12,523 nt of DNA, taken from Candidatus Zixiibacteriota bacterium. GTDB lineage: Bacteria; Zixibacteria; MSB-5A5; GN15; PGXB01. The translations under genes and the position numbers were made by a program. The first letter of the stretch is position 1; every line of letters starts with the position of its first letter. The stretch lies in contig QNAH01000036.1 of the NCBI GenBank assembly GCA_003641425.1, positions 1-12,523 of the forward strand, written 5' to 3'. Below, piece by piece: positions 1 through 7,418 of the stretch. The notes beneath the pieces are model-generated. The model was not told the origin of the DNA and did not search any database. It saw nothing but the letters and a program-made list of their open reading frames with translations.

Positions 1-899
1 CAGATTCGCTTATAGATTCATTACCGACACCGGATCAATACATTAATTGTATGGATATCGCACCTGACGGCAAGTATCTAGCGACATTTGCACCCGATCT
101 TAGCGGTGTCCTGATTTATGATACCGAGTTAATGGACAGCAGCGCCAGTATCAGCCCATCGGGACGCCCTTTTTTCACGCCGGATAACCAATACCTGCTT
201 CTGACAAGTTTTGGGCCGGGTGTCATTAACAAATACAGTGTACCGGATTGGTCATTTGTTGCTTCCGATACAATGCCTTTTGAGCCAAGGTGTTTATTTA
301 AAACCAAGCCTTATATAGTAGGTTTAATAGATGGAAAGGAATACTACATATATGATTATGAATCAATGACAATTATAAAAAAAGACTCTCTCTTAAGGCC
401 GGACGGCACAGCGCCGCAAGCAATTGAATTCGAAATCTCATCTGATGATAAGTTTCTGTATTTCAGCGCCAGGCCGGATAAGATATTCAAATTCGAGATT
501 GAGACGGATTCTATTGTCGATTCGATATTTATTGCATATGGCGCATATCATGGGGAAATAAAATGCACTCCTGACGGCAAATATATAATATTTGCCGAAT
601 CAACCGACTGGCCGGATCAGATGATTGGTAATCTCTTTATCATAGATCAGGCAAGTTTCACAATGTACAGGCGAATTCCAACATGGGGGCTATATCCTGA
701 TATGCCAAGCGCCCCTCAGTTGCCGGGGAGAGTAACCATTACACCGGATTGCTCAAAAGTGTACAGCGCTAAAGTAGTCTGGTATTCTTTGCAACCGCTA
801 GTATTTAATTTATGGGATTTGAGCGTGTCATACATTAATGGTCTGCCGCCGGATTGCAGCAGCAGATATATTGTTGTAGGCAGACAAATTGAAAAATAG
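1..899 (+). CDS. Beta-propeller (YncE/WD40-like) protein, 5' end outside the window
   Basis: The reading frame is open from base 3 (first full codon) to the TAG at 897-899, so the gene begins upstream of the window; the ATG at 51 is internal, because the residues before it (DSLIDS...) already look like a propeller strand. The visible 298 residues hold repeated blade-like units of the form 'DIAPDGKYLA', 'FTPDNQYLLL', 'ISSDDKFLYF' and 'CTPDGKYIIF', each followed by strands such as 'IFKFEIETDSIVDSI'. This is the usual pattern of YVTN/WD40-like beta-propellers, often secreted binding or scaffold proteins. No catalytic motif is visible. The C-terminus (SSRYIVVGRQIEK) aligns with that of the next gene (GQAVAIGKEIRKD), and the two proteins align over most of their length, so they are tandem paralogs. 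Substrate and partner are unknown. Export is inferred only from the signal peptide remnant of the paralog. Confidence 0.8.
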   Translation, partial: DSLIDSLPTPDQYINCMDIAPDGKYLATFAPDLSGVLIYDTELMDSSASISPSGRPFFTPDNQYLLLTSFGPGVINKYSVPDWSFVASDTMPFEPRCLFKTKPYIVGLIDGKEYYIYDYESMTIIKKDSLLRPDGTAPQAIEFEISSDDKFLYFSARPDKIFKFEIETDSIVDSIFIAYGAYHGEIKCTPDGKYIIFAESTDWPDQMIGNLFIIDQASFTMYRRIPTWGLYPDMPSAPQLPGRVTITPDCSKVYSAKVVWYSLQPLVFNLWDLSVSYINGLPPDCSSRYIVVGRQIEK

Positions 900-911
900 G
901 AGATTCATTCT

Positions 912-1092
912 ATATATAAGCTGATTGCAATATACGCTATCTTTATATTGATGTTGGCTATCGGCGCAACAGGGGAAGACAATTATTATTATTCCGATGG
1001 CCGACAAATATCACTCACACCATCTTCAGAAAAATTGGTTATTGGATTTACAGAAGATGGATATGGAAATTTTTCCGAATCCGGTGGCGGGG
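912..1092 (+). pseudogene. Detached signal peptide and N-terminus of the second propeller gene
   Basis: In the frame starting at 912, codons read YKLIAIYAIFILMLAIGATG and then EDNYYYSDGRQISLTPSEK. That is a positively charged start, a hydrophobic core and small residues before a likely cleavage site: a textbook Sec signal peptide followed by a mature N-terminus. A good Shine-Dalgarno AGGAG (898-902) overlaps the previous gene's stop and lies nine bases before codon 912, where the start should be, but the codon is ATA instead of ATG. The frame ends at a TGA shortly after the GGGG run at 1089-1092. Deleting one G continues it as ESGGGSYYVYIADTDLL into the propeller body. Two lesions (start codon and frameshift) argue for real decay rather than a single sequencing slip. 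The ATG at 951 is in frame but would cut the signal peptide in half. Confidence 0.6.
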
Positions 1093-2091
1093 AGTTATTA
1101 TGTTTATATTGCTGACACGGATTTATTGGATAAAAACTACATTTGGATAATTGACTCACAACCGGATTCCATCATTGATTCAATTATCATACAACCATTT
1201 ATAAAAGAAATTGACGTTTCGCCCAATGGCGAATATCTTGCAGTCGGTCACTCCAGCGACTCGATATTCATCTATCAAGTCGATACAAAGGAAATAATTT
1301 CCAGAATTTATACCGGGGCCAGACTCTCTGAGGTACAACCGTATTTTTCAAATAATAATTCGGAATTAATTGTCAGTTCTTTTTTCCCATTAATACCAAT
1401 TTCCAAATTTGACATTTTTACCGGGCAATTAATCACTTCTGACACATTCGAAATCGAATTACAGGGCAAAACCGATAGTTCGCCTTACATCTATGGATAT
1501 AAAGCATATCAAGACAGTCTTCAATTTCACATTTATGATTATAACAATATGTCCCTATTCAAAAAGTTTGTCGTGCATCGCCCGGATGGGAGCGTGATCA
1601 GCGCCAATGAAATGAAAATCTCACATGACGAAAGATATGCTTTCTTCACGGCAAAACCGGATAAAGTATTTAAATATGATCTTATTAACGACTCTATCCT
1701 TGATTCGGTAAGTACCATATATAATGCTTATCTGGGCTACATGGATTGTACTTCTGATGAGGAATATTTACTGGTGACTGAAAGAGGGGACATCTTGTAT
1801 ACACCGGAGGTTGGAACTCTATTGATAATCGACATCGAAACATTTGAGACAGTACGGCGCATTTGTACTTATGGTTACAATCCTATACATTCCACTTGGC
1901 CGGCATTACTGGGGAAATTGGTAATTCTTCCTGACGGGAGTCGGGCCTATTCAGTTTCAAATAATGGAATAGGGGCTTACGCCCCGACGTCATTCAATCT
2001 TATAAATTTCACAGCCGGAGTTCCCAAAAATATGCGCCCCGGCGGCGAGGGTCAGGCTGTGGCTATTGGGAAGGAAATTAGAAAGGATTAA
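997..2091 (+). CDS. Beta-propeller (YncE/WD40-like) paralog, probably 5'-disrupted
   Basis: This frame carries the body of a propeller protein: blade-like units 'DVSPNGEYLAV', 'FSNNNSELIV', 'ISHDERYAFF', 'CTSDEEYLLV' and 'ILPDGSRAYS', alternating with 'KVFKYDLINDSILDSV' type strands. It is a paralog of the upstream gene, sharing blocks such as 'HIYDYNNM' versus 'YIYDYESM' and 'RPDG'. The ATG at 997 is a poor start: it has no Shine-Dalgarno and no signal peptide, and the first 30 or so residues (MADKYHSHHLQKNW) look like an out-of-frame reading. Convincing native protein starts around residue 33 (SYYVYIADTD, near 1093). The matching secretion signal lies just upstream in the frame starting at 912. 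Removing one G from the GGGG at 1089-1092 joins the two. It is therefore most likely a recent pseudogene or a sequence error; the 3' part is intact. Confidence 0.65.
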   Translation: MADKYHSHHLQKNWLLDLQKMDMEIFPNPVAGSYYVYIADTDLLDKNYIWIIDSQPDSIIDSIIIQPFIKEIDVSPNGEYLAVGHSSDSIFIYQVDTKEIISRIYTGARLSEVQPYFSNNNSELIVSSFFPLIPISKFDIFTGQLITSDTFEIELQGKTDSSPYIYGYKAYQDSLQFHIYDYNNMSLFKKFVVHRPDGSVISANEMKISHDERYAFFTAKPDKVFKYDLINDSILDSVSTIYNAYLGYMDCTSDEEYLLVTERGDILYTPEVGTLLIIDIETFETVRRICTYGYNPIHSTWPALLGKLVILPDGSRAYSVSNNGIGAYAPTSFNLINFTAGVPKNMRPGGEGQAVAIGKEIRKD

Positions 2092-2101
2092 TTTTATTTC
2101 T

Positions 2102-2129
2102 GTGGGCGGCAGATGTCCACATCTGCCCC
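2102..2129 (+). repeat. 28-bp inverted repeat, left arm, with internal palindrome
   Basis: This is an exact reverse complement of 2447-2474 over 28 bases. It contains the self-complementary core GGCAGATGTCCACATCTGCC (2108-2127), with nine-base arms and a CC centre, so each arm can also fold alone into a hairpin. The position just after the propeller gene's stop (10 bases) would suit a transcript-end structure, but no T-run follows. Confidence 0.85.
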
Positions 2130-2381
2130 GATAAGCCCGGTATTCGTGCGCCTGCCCATGTGATATTGAAGTCTTTCCTTTTTCCCATATTTATACTTCC
2201 AGGATTCATCCCCAAACAAGTTTGGGAATGTCACCATTGTCGCGTAACCCCCCCTTGTTAATATAAATTTTTCGACTGACAGACCACGTCAGTAAAATTC
2301 TATAATTATTAATCTACATATAGCAGATGTGTCACCCCCGATTAGCTTCGAATACGGGGATTGAGGTGGGACAACAGCCAC

Positions 2382-2413
2382 AAAAAAGGCGCGGCTCCAA
2401 AAAGCCGCGCCTT
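2382..2413 (-). terminator. Rho-independent terminator of the aminotransferase gene
   Basis: An 11-bp perfect stem (AAGGCGCGGCT, 2386-2396, with AGCCGCGCCTT, 2403-2413) surrounds a six-base loop. Read on the minus strand, the stem is followed by a run of six T (2387-2382). It lies about 75 bases downstream of the minus-strand aminotransferase stop. The plus strand has only a weak TTATAT tail, so it may act weakly for the converging propeller transcript as well. Confidence 0.85.
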
Positions 2414-2446
2414 ATATGAGATGGGGTAATTTCTAATTAATCATAA

Positions 2447-2474
2447 GGGGCAGATGTGGACATCTGCCGCCCAC
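2447..2474 (-). repeat. 28-bp inverted repeat, right arm
   Basis: This arm matches the reverse complement of 2102-2129 with no mismatch across 28 bases; the identity stops sharply at both ends. It lies 11 bases beyond the stop codon of the aminotransferase gene, so each arm sits immediately after the stop of one of the two convergent genes. No target-site duplication is visible outside the arms. Confidence 0.85.
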
Positions 2475-2485
2475 TGAATAATTTC

Positions 2486-3763
2486 TTATCCGACCAGGAC
2501 TTTCTCCAGGCGTTCACAGATGTAATCAACTTCTTCGTCATTGATAATCAGCGGCGGGGAAATCCTGATGGTATGTCCATAGCTGTCGTTGGCCAGCATG
2601 TCGAGTTCAAGCAACTGCTCGCAGTACTTCATGGCATCGCCGTCTTTAACCTCGATTCCGATAAACAGGCCGCGTCCGCGGACCTCTTTAACGGCTTTCG
2701 AGCGCGATGCGATATCCTTGATCTTTTCGAGAAGCACTTTGCCGGTCTCGGCTGATCTCTGCACCAGGTTTTCTTCTTCCATCACATCGATAGCGGCCAG
2801 ACCGGCGACACATGCCAGGGGATAACCGCCGAATGTGGAACCGTCTTTTCCGGGGCTGAAAGTATCATCCATCAGTTTCTTGTTGGTCACCATGACCGAA
2901 ACCGGGACCAGTCCTCCGGCAATAGCTTTGCCGAGCGTGACGGCATCGGGGATGACATTCTCATGTTCCAGGCAGAAGGCTTTTCCGGTGCGGCCCAAGC
3001 CGACCTGGATCTCGTCGAACAGCAGAAGCATATCATGTTTGTCGCACAGTTCGCGTAGTCCGGCCAAAAATCCTGCCGGCGGGATATACATGCCGCCCTC
3101 GCCCTGCTGGGGCTCAACCAGAATACCGCAGGTATTCTCATTGACTAGTTTTTTGGTCGCTTCGAGATCGCCGTAGGGGGCCGATTTGAAACCGGGTGTG
3201 AGCGGGCCGAAGCCCTCTTTGTATTTGTTTGTCGTCGAGAATGAAATCGTGGTAATCATGCGGCCGTGGAAATTTTTGTCGAAAACGATGATTTCCTGTT
3301 TGCCGTCGGGGATACCCTTTTTATAACCGTAATAACGGGCCAGCTTGACAGCCGTTTCGACCGACTCGACACCGCCGTTTTTCGGCAGGGCCTTGTTGCC
3401 GTTATTCCCGAATCTAAGGCCGAGCTGCGGCACCAGTTCGGAAACCCTTTTAAGGAATAAAGATAAAACATCGGTATAGACAACATTGGAGATAACCGAT
3501 CCATAGCCTTCCCGAAGCGCCTTGACCAGGGCCGCGACAATTTTCGGGTGATGATGTCCGGCGTTGGCGGCACTGTATGCGGCAAGGCAGTCGAGGATCT
3601 TGCGTCCGTCCTGAGTATATAGCCATGCGCCTTCAGTTTTGCGAACAATAGTCTTCAGCCGTCGGTAATGTCTGGCTCCGTAGATATTGTCGATGTCGAG
3701 AATCTCCTTGTCGGAAAGATTGGAGTATCCAATCATCTTTTTTTCGTTTGTTGACAGTGTCAT
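2486..3763 (-). CDS. rocD: Class-III aminotransferase, ornithine--oxo-acid aminotransferase type
   Basis: A PLP enzyme predicted to move the delta-amino group of ornithine to 2-oxoglutarate, giving glutamate semialdehyde and glutamate (arginine/proline metabolism, cytosol). The 425 residues match the family's length. Motifs: AAYSAANAGHHHPK (about 61-74, OAT-like 'SAYSAVNQGH'), LPKNGGVESVETAVKLAR (126-143), NFHGR (164-168), LFDEIQVGLGRTGK (248-261, with Asp250 expected to contact the PLP pyridine nitrogen), TLGKAIAGG (276-284, Lys279 the Schiff-base lysine), GSTFGGYPLA (308-317), and near the C-terminus GHTIRISPPL, typical of OAT. I chose ATG at 3763 because GGAGGT (3776-3771) sits seven bases before it; the in-frame GTG at 3772 overlaps that site. 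It has its own promoter and terminator, so it looks monocistronic. Related omega-transaminases (acetylornithine, 4-aminobutyrate, lysine) cannot be fully excluded. Confidence 0.8.
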   Translation of the reverse strand: MTLSTNEKKMIGYSNLSDKEILDIDNIYGARHYRRLKTIVRKTEGAWLYTQDGRKILDCLAAYSAANAGHHHPKIVAALVKALREGYGSVISNVVYTDVLSLFLKRVSELVPQLGLRFGNNGNKALPKNGGVESVETAVKLARYYGYKKGIPDGKQEIIVFDKNFHGRMITTISFSTTNKYKEGFGPLTPGFKSAPYGDLEATKKLVNENTCGILVEPQQGEGGMYIPPAGFLAGLRELCDKHDMLLLFDEIQVGLGRTGKAFCLEHENVIPDAVTLGKAIAGGLVPVSVMVTNKKLMDDTFSPGKDGSTFGGYPLACVAGLAAIDVMEEENLVQRSAETGKVLLEKIKDIASRSKAVKEVRGRGLFIGIEVKDGDAMKYCEQLLELDMLANDSYGHTIRISPPLIINDEEVDYICERLEKVLVG

Positions 3764-3803
3764 GTCAATCACCTCCGTTCCGTTTTAAACCAAATTGCGC
3801 ACC

Positions 3804-3831
3804 AATATAACACTTTAAAGTTTAAAGGCAA
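3804..3831 (-). promoter_or_regulatory. Predicted sigma70-type promoter of the aminotransferase gene
   Basis: On the minus strand, TTGCCT (3831-3826) and TATATT (3809-3804) are separated by 16 bases. The -10 ends about 40 bases upstream of the chosen ATG, leaving room for a short leader with the GGAGGT site. The boxes match the consensus in four or five of six positions. Confidence 0.5.
3813..3827. promoter_or_regulatory. Candidate operator palindrome between -35 and -10
   Basis: The arms CTTTAAA and TTTAAAG flank one central base, a perfect 15-base dyad lying in the spacer of the predicted aminotransferase promoter. A protein bound here would block RNA polymerase. The regulator is unknown; AT-rich palindromes also arise by chance, so this is tentative. 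Confidence 0.35.
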
Positions 3832-3880
3832 CCCCTGCAAATGAAAATATTATGGGAATTTAGGCTGATTATGAGCTGTT

Positions 3881-5377
3881 CTATATGTCGGTGGTCAGGG
3901 CGATAGACTCGGCCATATCGTCATCGCCGGCTTTGGTCGCGTCATCGGAAAAATGGTAGGATTTGACAAACTGATCGACCCATCTGAAGACATTGTTTTT
4001 GCGGACCTCGGCCCGAAGTTTCTGCATTCGCCTTTTCTGTTCTTTGATATCCATATAAAAGGCGTGGTATATCGAATCGGCAACCTCTTCGAGATTATAC
4101 GGATTGACCAGAATGGCCCCGACATGGAGCCGGGCGGCGGCACCTGCAAACTCTGAAAGAATAAGCACCCCGATATCGTCGTAACAGGATGCACAGTATT
4201 CTTTTGCCACCAGATTCATGCCGTCTTTAAGAGGTGTGACCAGGGCGATTTCGGAGGCTTTATAGTAACCGAGCAGTTCGCTTTGCTCCAGAGAGTCATA
4301 GATATAGTGGATCGGCACCCATCCGCGGGTGGTGAAACGGCTGTTGATCCGGCCGACCATCTCATCGATCTTCCGTTTCATCTGCTGATACTCGGTAACC
4401 TCGGTCCGGCTGGGAACGACAATCTGGACGAGAACGACTTTTTCGATCAATTCCGGGTATCGCTCGAGGCAGTTTTCGAAAGCAAGCAGTCGATGAGGGA
4501 TTCCTTTGGTATAATCGAGTCTGTCAACCCCGAGGATGATTTTCTGGTTTGGGTATCTTTCGTGGATATACCAGGCGGCATCATTAACATCTTTGGTCTT
4601 GGCGAAATTATTGAAATATTGGAAATCGATACTTATCGGGAAGGCGCCGATACGACTGATGCGGCTTTCGTAACGTATGAAGGGGTATTTGCGGTGGTGA
4701 CTGATATGAGCCGAGGGTATCAGGTGTCTGACGCAGTGGATAAAATTCCGCCGGTCACGCTCGGTCTGGAAGCCGATCAGGCGATAAGCCAGAAGAGCCT
4801 CGAGGATTTCCTGCCGCCACGGTAATTTTATGAAAATATCTTTGGGCGGAAAGGGGACGTGAAGGAAAAAGGCGGTTCGATTTTTGAAGCCCATTTCATT
4901 GAGAAAATGACCGACGAGGATGAGTTGATAATCCTGGACCCAGATAAAGCCGTATTTTTCGGCCTTTTCGGCCACGGCCCGGGCGAATTTGTAATTGACT
5001 TTCTGGTATGTTTCCCACTGGGTCGAATCAAAATTGCAGTGATCGAGCAGATCATGAAACAGCGGCCAGAGTGCCTCATTGGAAAATCCGCGGTAGTACC
5101 CCTCGATTTCCCCGCCATCAAGATTTATAATACCCAGTCGATAACCGATCTCGGTTATCGATTGATCGAGCAGATCGCTGATCTCGTCGGTTATTTCGGC
5201 GCCCGGCCAGCCGATCCATATACCTTCGTGGTTCTTGAGAACCGGGGCCAGGGCGGTGACCAGTCCCCCGGATCCGGGCGACAAACTCCATTTGTCGTCG
5301 ATATAATCAAGTTTAATCGGCAGACGATTGGAAACCAGGATCGGTTTGAGATCTGCAAATTTTTTACTCGGTATCAT
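3881..5377 (-). CDS. otsA: Trehalose-6-phosphate synthase (GT20)
   Basis: Predicted to transfer glucose from UDP-glucose to glucose-6-phosphate, making trehalose-6-phosphate in the cytosol; OtsB, encoded just upstream, would dephosphorylate it. At 498 residues it is close to the usual 450-500. The expected active-site residues line up with E. coli OtsA: Arg18 (VSNRLP), Trp57 (IGWPG), Trp104 (ALWPLF), Asp149 (WVQDYQL), His173 (FLHVPFPP), Arg286 and Lys291 (GVDRLDYTKGI), Asp385 and Glu393 (TPLKDGMNLVAKEY). The usual HDYH motif reads QDYQ here, though the catalytic Asp is kept. The N-terminal loop is SPGSGGLVTAL instead of the more common GGLA. ATG at 5377 lies inside the end of otsB (14-base overlap), with AGGTGG 11 bases upstream, so translation is probably coupled. 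It is the last gene of the operon; no clear terminator follows it before the aminotransferase promoter. Confidence 0.93.
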   Translation of the reverse strand: MIPSKKFADLKPILVSNRLPIKLDYIDDKWSLSPGSGGLVTALAPVLKNHEGIWIGWPGAEITDEISDLLDQSITEIGYRLGIINLDGGEIEGYYRGFSNEALWPLFHDLLDHCNFDSTQWETYQKVNYKFARAVAEKAEKYGFIWVQDYQLILVGHFLNEMGFKNRTAFFLHVPFPPKDIFIKLPWRQEILEALLAYRLIGFQTERDRRNFIHCVRHLIPSAHISHHRKYPFIRYESRISRIGAFPISIDFQYFNNFAKTKDVNDAAWYIHERYPNQKIILGVDRLDYTKGIPHRLLAFENCLERYPELIEKVVLVQIVVPSRTEVTEYQQMKRKIDEMVGRINSRFTTRGWVPIHYIYDSLEQSELLGYYKASEIALVTPLKDGMNLVAKEYCASCYDDIGVLILSEFAGAAARLHVGAILVNPYNLEEVADSIYHAFYMDIKEQKRRMQKLRAEVRKNNVFRWVDQFVKSYHFSDDATKAGDDDMAESIALTTDI

Positions 5378-6140
5378 CTATTTTGATCCACCTGTCCAAA
5401 AATTCGATCAGTTCCTCCGGCGGTTTTATCCACGCCGTGGCGGCGGTTTCTCTGAAATCGGGCCGGACCAGGATACTTAGTGCCGTTTCCGGCAGAGCCT
5501 TGAAGGCGTCTTCATCGGTCAGATCATCTCCCAGATAAGCTGTCAGGCACGGATGTGAAAAACCTGCCAATATATTTTTTACGACCGAACCTTTATCGAA
5601 ACCGGGGATTTTTAGCTCCAGGCCGCCGTCGAATTTTGAGTATGTCAGATTATATTCACGTTCCAACCTGTTCCAATTATCCGTAATTTTATCTTTTAAC
5701 TCAAGTATTTTATTTTTTTCGAGACCGCGGAAGTGTATCGCCAGCGAAACCGGTTTGCGTTCGAGATAATCATTCAGGTTGTTTTCCAATATGAAGTTAG
5801 CGGCAATCTCGAGTCCATTTTTTTGTTCCTCATCCATTTCAAGCAGGGAGTATTTTCCATCGGCGGATAGTTTTTCGCGGCCGTGACTGCCCCATATTTC
5901 GGGGTATTTTTTAAGTTTTAGAAGCGGCTTCAGGTCGGCGATGGCGCGGCCGGAGATTATAAAAAGCCTGGTTTTTTCACGGGATATAATTCGATTCAGC
6001 CGGTTTTCCACTCCGGGATATGGAAAGGCCTGATCCCGCTCGATCCTGAACGGCGCCAGGGTGCCGTCATAGTCAAGAAGAAGCAAGCGGCATTCGGCTT
6101 GCGATAGTCTTCGGAAAAAATTTTCGATTAAATCATGCAA
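5364..6140 (-). CDS. otsB: Trehalose-6-phosphate phosphatase (HAD superfamily)
   Basis: Removes phosphate from trehalose-6-phosphate, completing the OtsA/OtsB route. The 258 residues fit the family. Visible HAD motifs: LLLLDYDGTLAPF (19-31, with nucleophile Asp23 and acid/base Asp25), IISGR (61-65, Ser63), GSHGRE (84-89), a lysine in PGFDKG (179-184, Lys183), and YLGDDLTDEDAF (202-213, metal-binding acidic residues). The start is unusual. The only in-frame start after the treT stop is TTG at 6140, with no good Shine-Dalgarno; the nearby ATG at 6136 is out of frame. Only nine sense codons separate it, in the same frame, from the TAA of treT (6168-6170), so reinitiation by ribosomes leaving treT is likely. 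It overlaps otsA by 14 bases. Confidence 0.92.
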   Translation of the reverse strand: MHDLIENFFRRLSQAECRLLLLDYDGTLAPFRIERDQAFPYPGVENRLNRIISREKTRLFIISGRAIADLKPLLKLKKYPEIWGSHGREKLSADGKYSLLEMDEEQKNGLEIAANFILENNLNDYLERKPVSLAIHFRGLEKNKILELKDKITDNWNRLEREYNLTYSKFDGGLELKIPGFDKGSVVKNILAGFSHPCLTAYLGDDLTDEDAFKALPETALSILVRPDFRETAATAWIKPPEELIEFLDRWIKIDDTE

Positions 6141-6167
6141 AACAAAACCGGCCGATAATCGATCAAG

Positions 6168-7418
6168 TTATGCCGCGGCAATCAGTCTGTCGGCAAACCC
6201 GCGGCGCAATCCTACCATAAGGGTAAGATACTCTCTGAGGTGCCGGGTTAAAAGGAAATTTTCACGAACAAATTCTTTTCCCTTTTCCCCCATACTGTCG
6301 ATTATTTCCCGGTGATTAAACAGATAACGGATTCGCTGAGCCATACCTTCGGGAGAGTTGACCAGAAAGCCGGTGTGATGATTGATCACCTGCAGTATGA
6401 TACCGCCGACATGACCTCCGATGACCGGTTTTCCTTTCCAGAGTCCCTCGGTGACGGTTAGACCGAATCCTTCACGGGTTGATTTCTGGATAATTATATC
6501 CGAGGCCTGTTGGAGGGCGTTGATGGTTCGATGGGCGTCGGGCGGCAGAAGAAGAATGTGTATATCGGGATCATCCATAGCGGCTTCTTTGACTTCACGC
6601 AACACCTCGGCGCCCTCGGGATCGTCATCGGCTCCTCCCCCGGCCAGAACCAGTTGAGCCTGGCAGCTTTTTTTAATCAGGCGGTAACCGTAGATGACAC
6701 CCAGCGGATCTTTGAATCGGTCAAATCGGGAGACCTGTGTCAGGATCGGTTTATCGGGATCGAGACCGAACTGCCGACAGGTGTTTTCTATCTCTGATTG
6801 CGGAAGGTCGACATTTTTTAAACTCAGGGGATCGATACTTGGCGCGACCAAAAATTGCGGATGCGGCAGGGCGCGGGTGAATTCCGCCATCGAGAAAATG
6901 CTGGCATCATAGCTTTCAAAATGAGGCCGCAAGTATTTCCAGACCGGGCGAAATGGCTGGGATGCGTCAATATGACAGCGCCAGATCCATTTCCCGCGGC
7001 GATTCGGGCAAAGCTGTAAAAGCATGGCCGGCTGTGGATCATGAATGAAGACAATATCAGCATCTTCAAGTTTATCCCGCAACCTATCGGCGTTTTGTCG
7101 ATTGGTCTCTTCGTAGGCTTGGATATGATGCGGTGCCAGGTTGACCTGATTGCCCTGCAGACCGTTATGAAACAGTTTGGTCGTATGGAAAAAGGGCTTA
7201 TTGCCGCCGATCACCTCCCATGATGCATCTATTCCCAGTTCGCGCATGAATGGTATCATCCACGACAAAATCTCGGCGACACCTCCGCCGGTTTTGGTCG
7301 AATTGACATGAATGACCTTGAGGCCCTCGAGATTGCCGGCCAGCTGGCGGAGCTGATTTAAGACGGCCGGACCGACGACATCTTCATACAATTGTATTGA
7401 TTTTACTTCTTCCGCCAT
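6168..7418 (-). CDS. treT: Trehalose glycosyltransferring synthase (GT4)
   Basis: A GT-B retaining glycosyltransferase of the TreT type, which joins glucose from an NDP-glucose directly to free glucose to give trehalose, reversibly. The 416 residues are close to the known TreT enzymes of hyperthermophiles. Motifs: STKTGGGVAEIL (40-51, N-terminal nucleotide/acceptor loop), IHDPQP (125-130), WRCHIDASQP (146-155, characteristic of TreT), TQVSRFDRFKDP (227-238, with Arg and Lys expected at the donor phosphates), LAGGGADDDPEG (258-269), STREGFGLTVTEGLWKGKPV (313-332, including the EX7E-like pair Glu316/Glu324) and GGHVGGI. I chose ATG at 7418: GAGGT lies nine bases before it, whereas the in-frame TTG at 7448 has nothing. 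It overlaps the upstream DUF5752-like gene by 16 bases, so the two are probably coupled. Related GT4 sucrose- or glucosyl-type synthases are possible but less likely given the RCHIDAS motif and neighbours. Confidence 0.85.
   Translation of the reverse strand: MAEEVKSIQLYEDVVGPAVLNQLRQLAGNLEGLKVIHVNSTKTGGGVAEILSWMIPFMRELGIDASWEVIGGNKPFFHTTKLFHNGLQGNQVNLAPHHIQAYEETNRQNADRLRDKLEDADIVFIHDPQPAMLLQLCPNRRGKWIWRCHIDASQPFRPVWKYLRPHFESYDASIFSMAEFTRALPHPQFLVAPSIDPLSLKNVDLPQSEIENTCRQFGLDPDKPILTQVSRFDRFKDPLGVIYGYRLIKKSCQAQLVLAGGGADDDPEGAEVLREVKEAAMDDPDIHILLLPPDAHRTINALQQASDIIIQKSTREGFGLTVTEGLWKGKPVIGGHVGGIILQVINHHTGFLVNSPEGMAQRIRYLFNHREIIDSMGEKGKEFVRENFLLTRHLREYLTLMVGLRRGFADRLIAAA

Larger units (their letters stand above)
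2092..2485. other. Non-coding region between convergent genes, rich in small hairpins
   Basis: No credible gene is present. The stretch contains the two arms of a 28-bp inverted repeat near its ends and a strong terminator (both listed separately). It also contains several small dyads: CCCAAAC-AA-GTTTGGG at 2211-2226, ACTGAC/GTCAGT at 2275-2293, and CCCCGATT/AATACGGGG at 2336-2359. A partial copy of the repeat core, GCAGATGTG, occurs at 2323-2331. The density of dyads suggests accumulated intergenic repeat elements (REP/MITE-like debris) between the convergent propeller and aminotransferase genes. No transposase, RNA gene or start with ribosome binding site was found. Confidence 0.6.

Noticed and set aside
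1077..1095. Programmed ribosomal frameshift as explanation for the split propeller gene
   Set aside because: The shift needed is +1, the site is a short G run without a classical slippery heptamer or a clear downstream stimulator, and the start codon is also missing, so decay or sequence error is simpler.
2102..2474. Insertion sequence bounded by the 28-bp inverted repeats
   Set aside because: The 317-base interior has no transposase or coding capacity, and no target-site duplication is visible; a repeat or MITE-like origin remains open.
2456..2755. Plus-strand open frame within the aminotransferase gene
   Set aside because: It is antisense to a well-supported enzyme gene with motifs throughout, begins inside the 28-bp repeat, and has no ribosome site; the same holds for the other long antisense frames in the trehalose and phosphatase genes.
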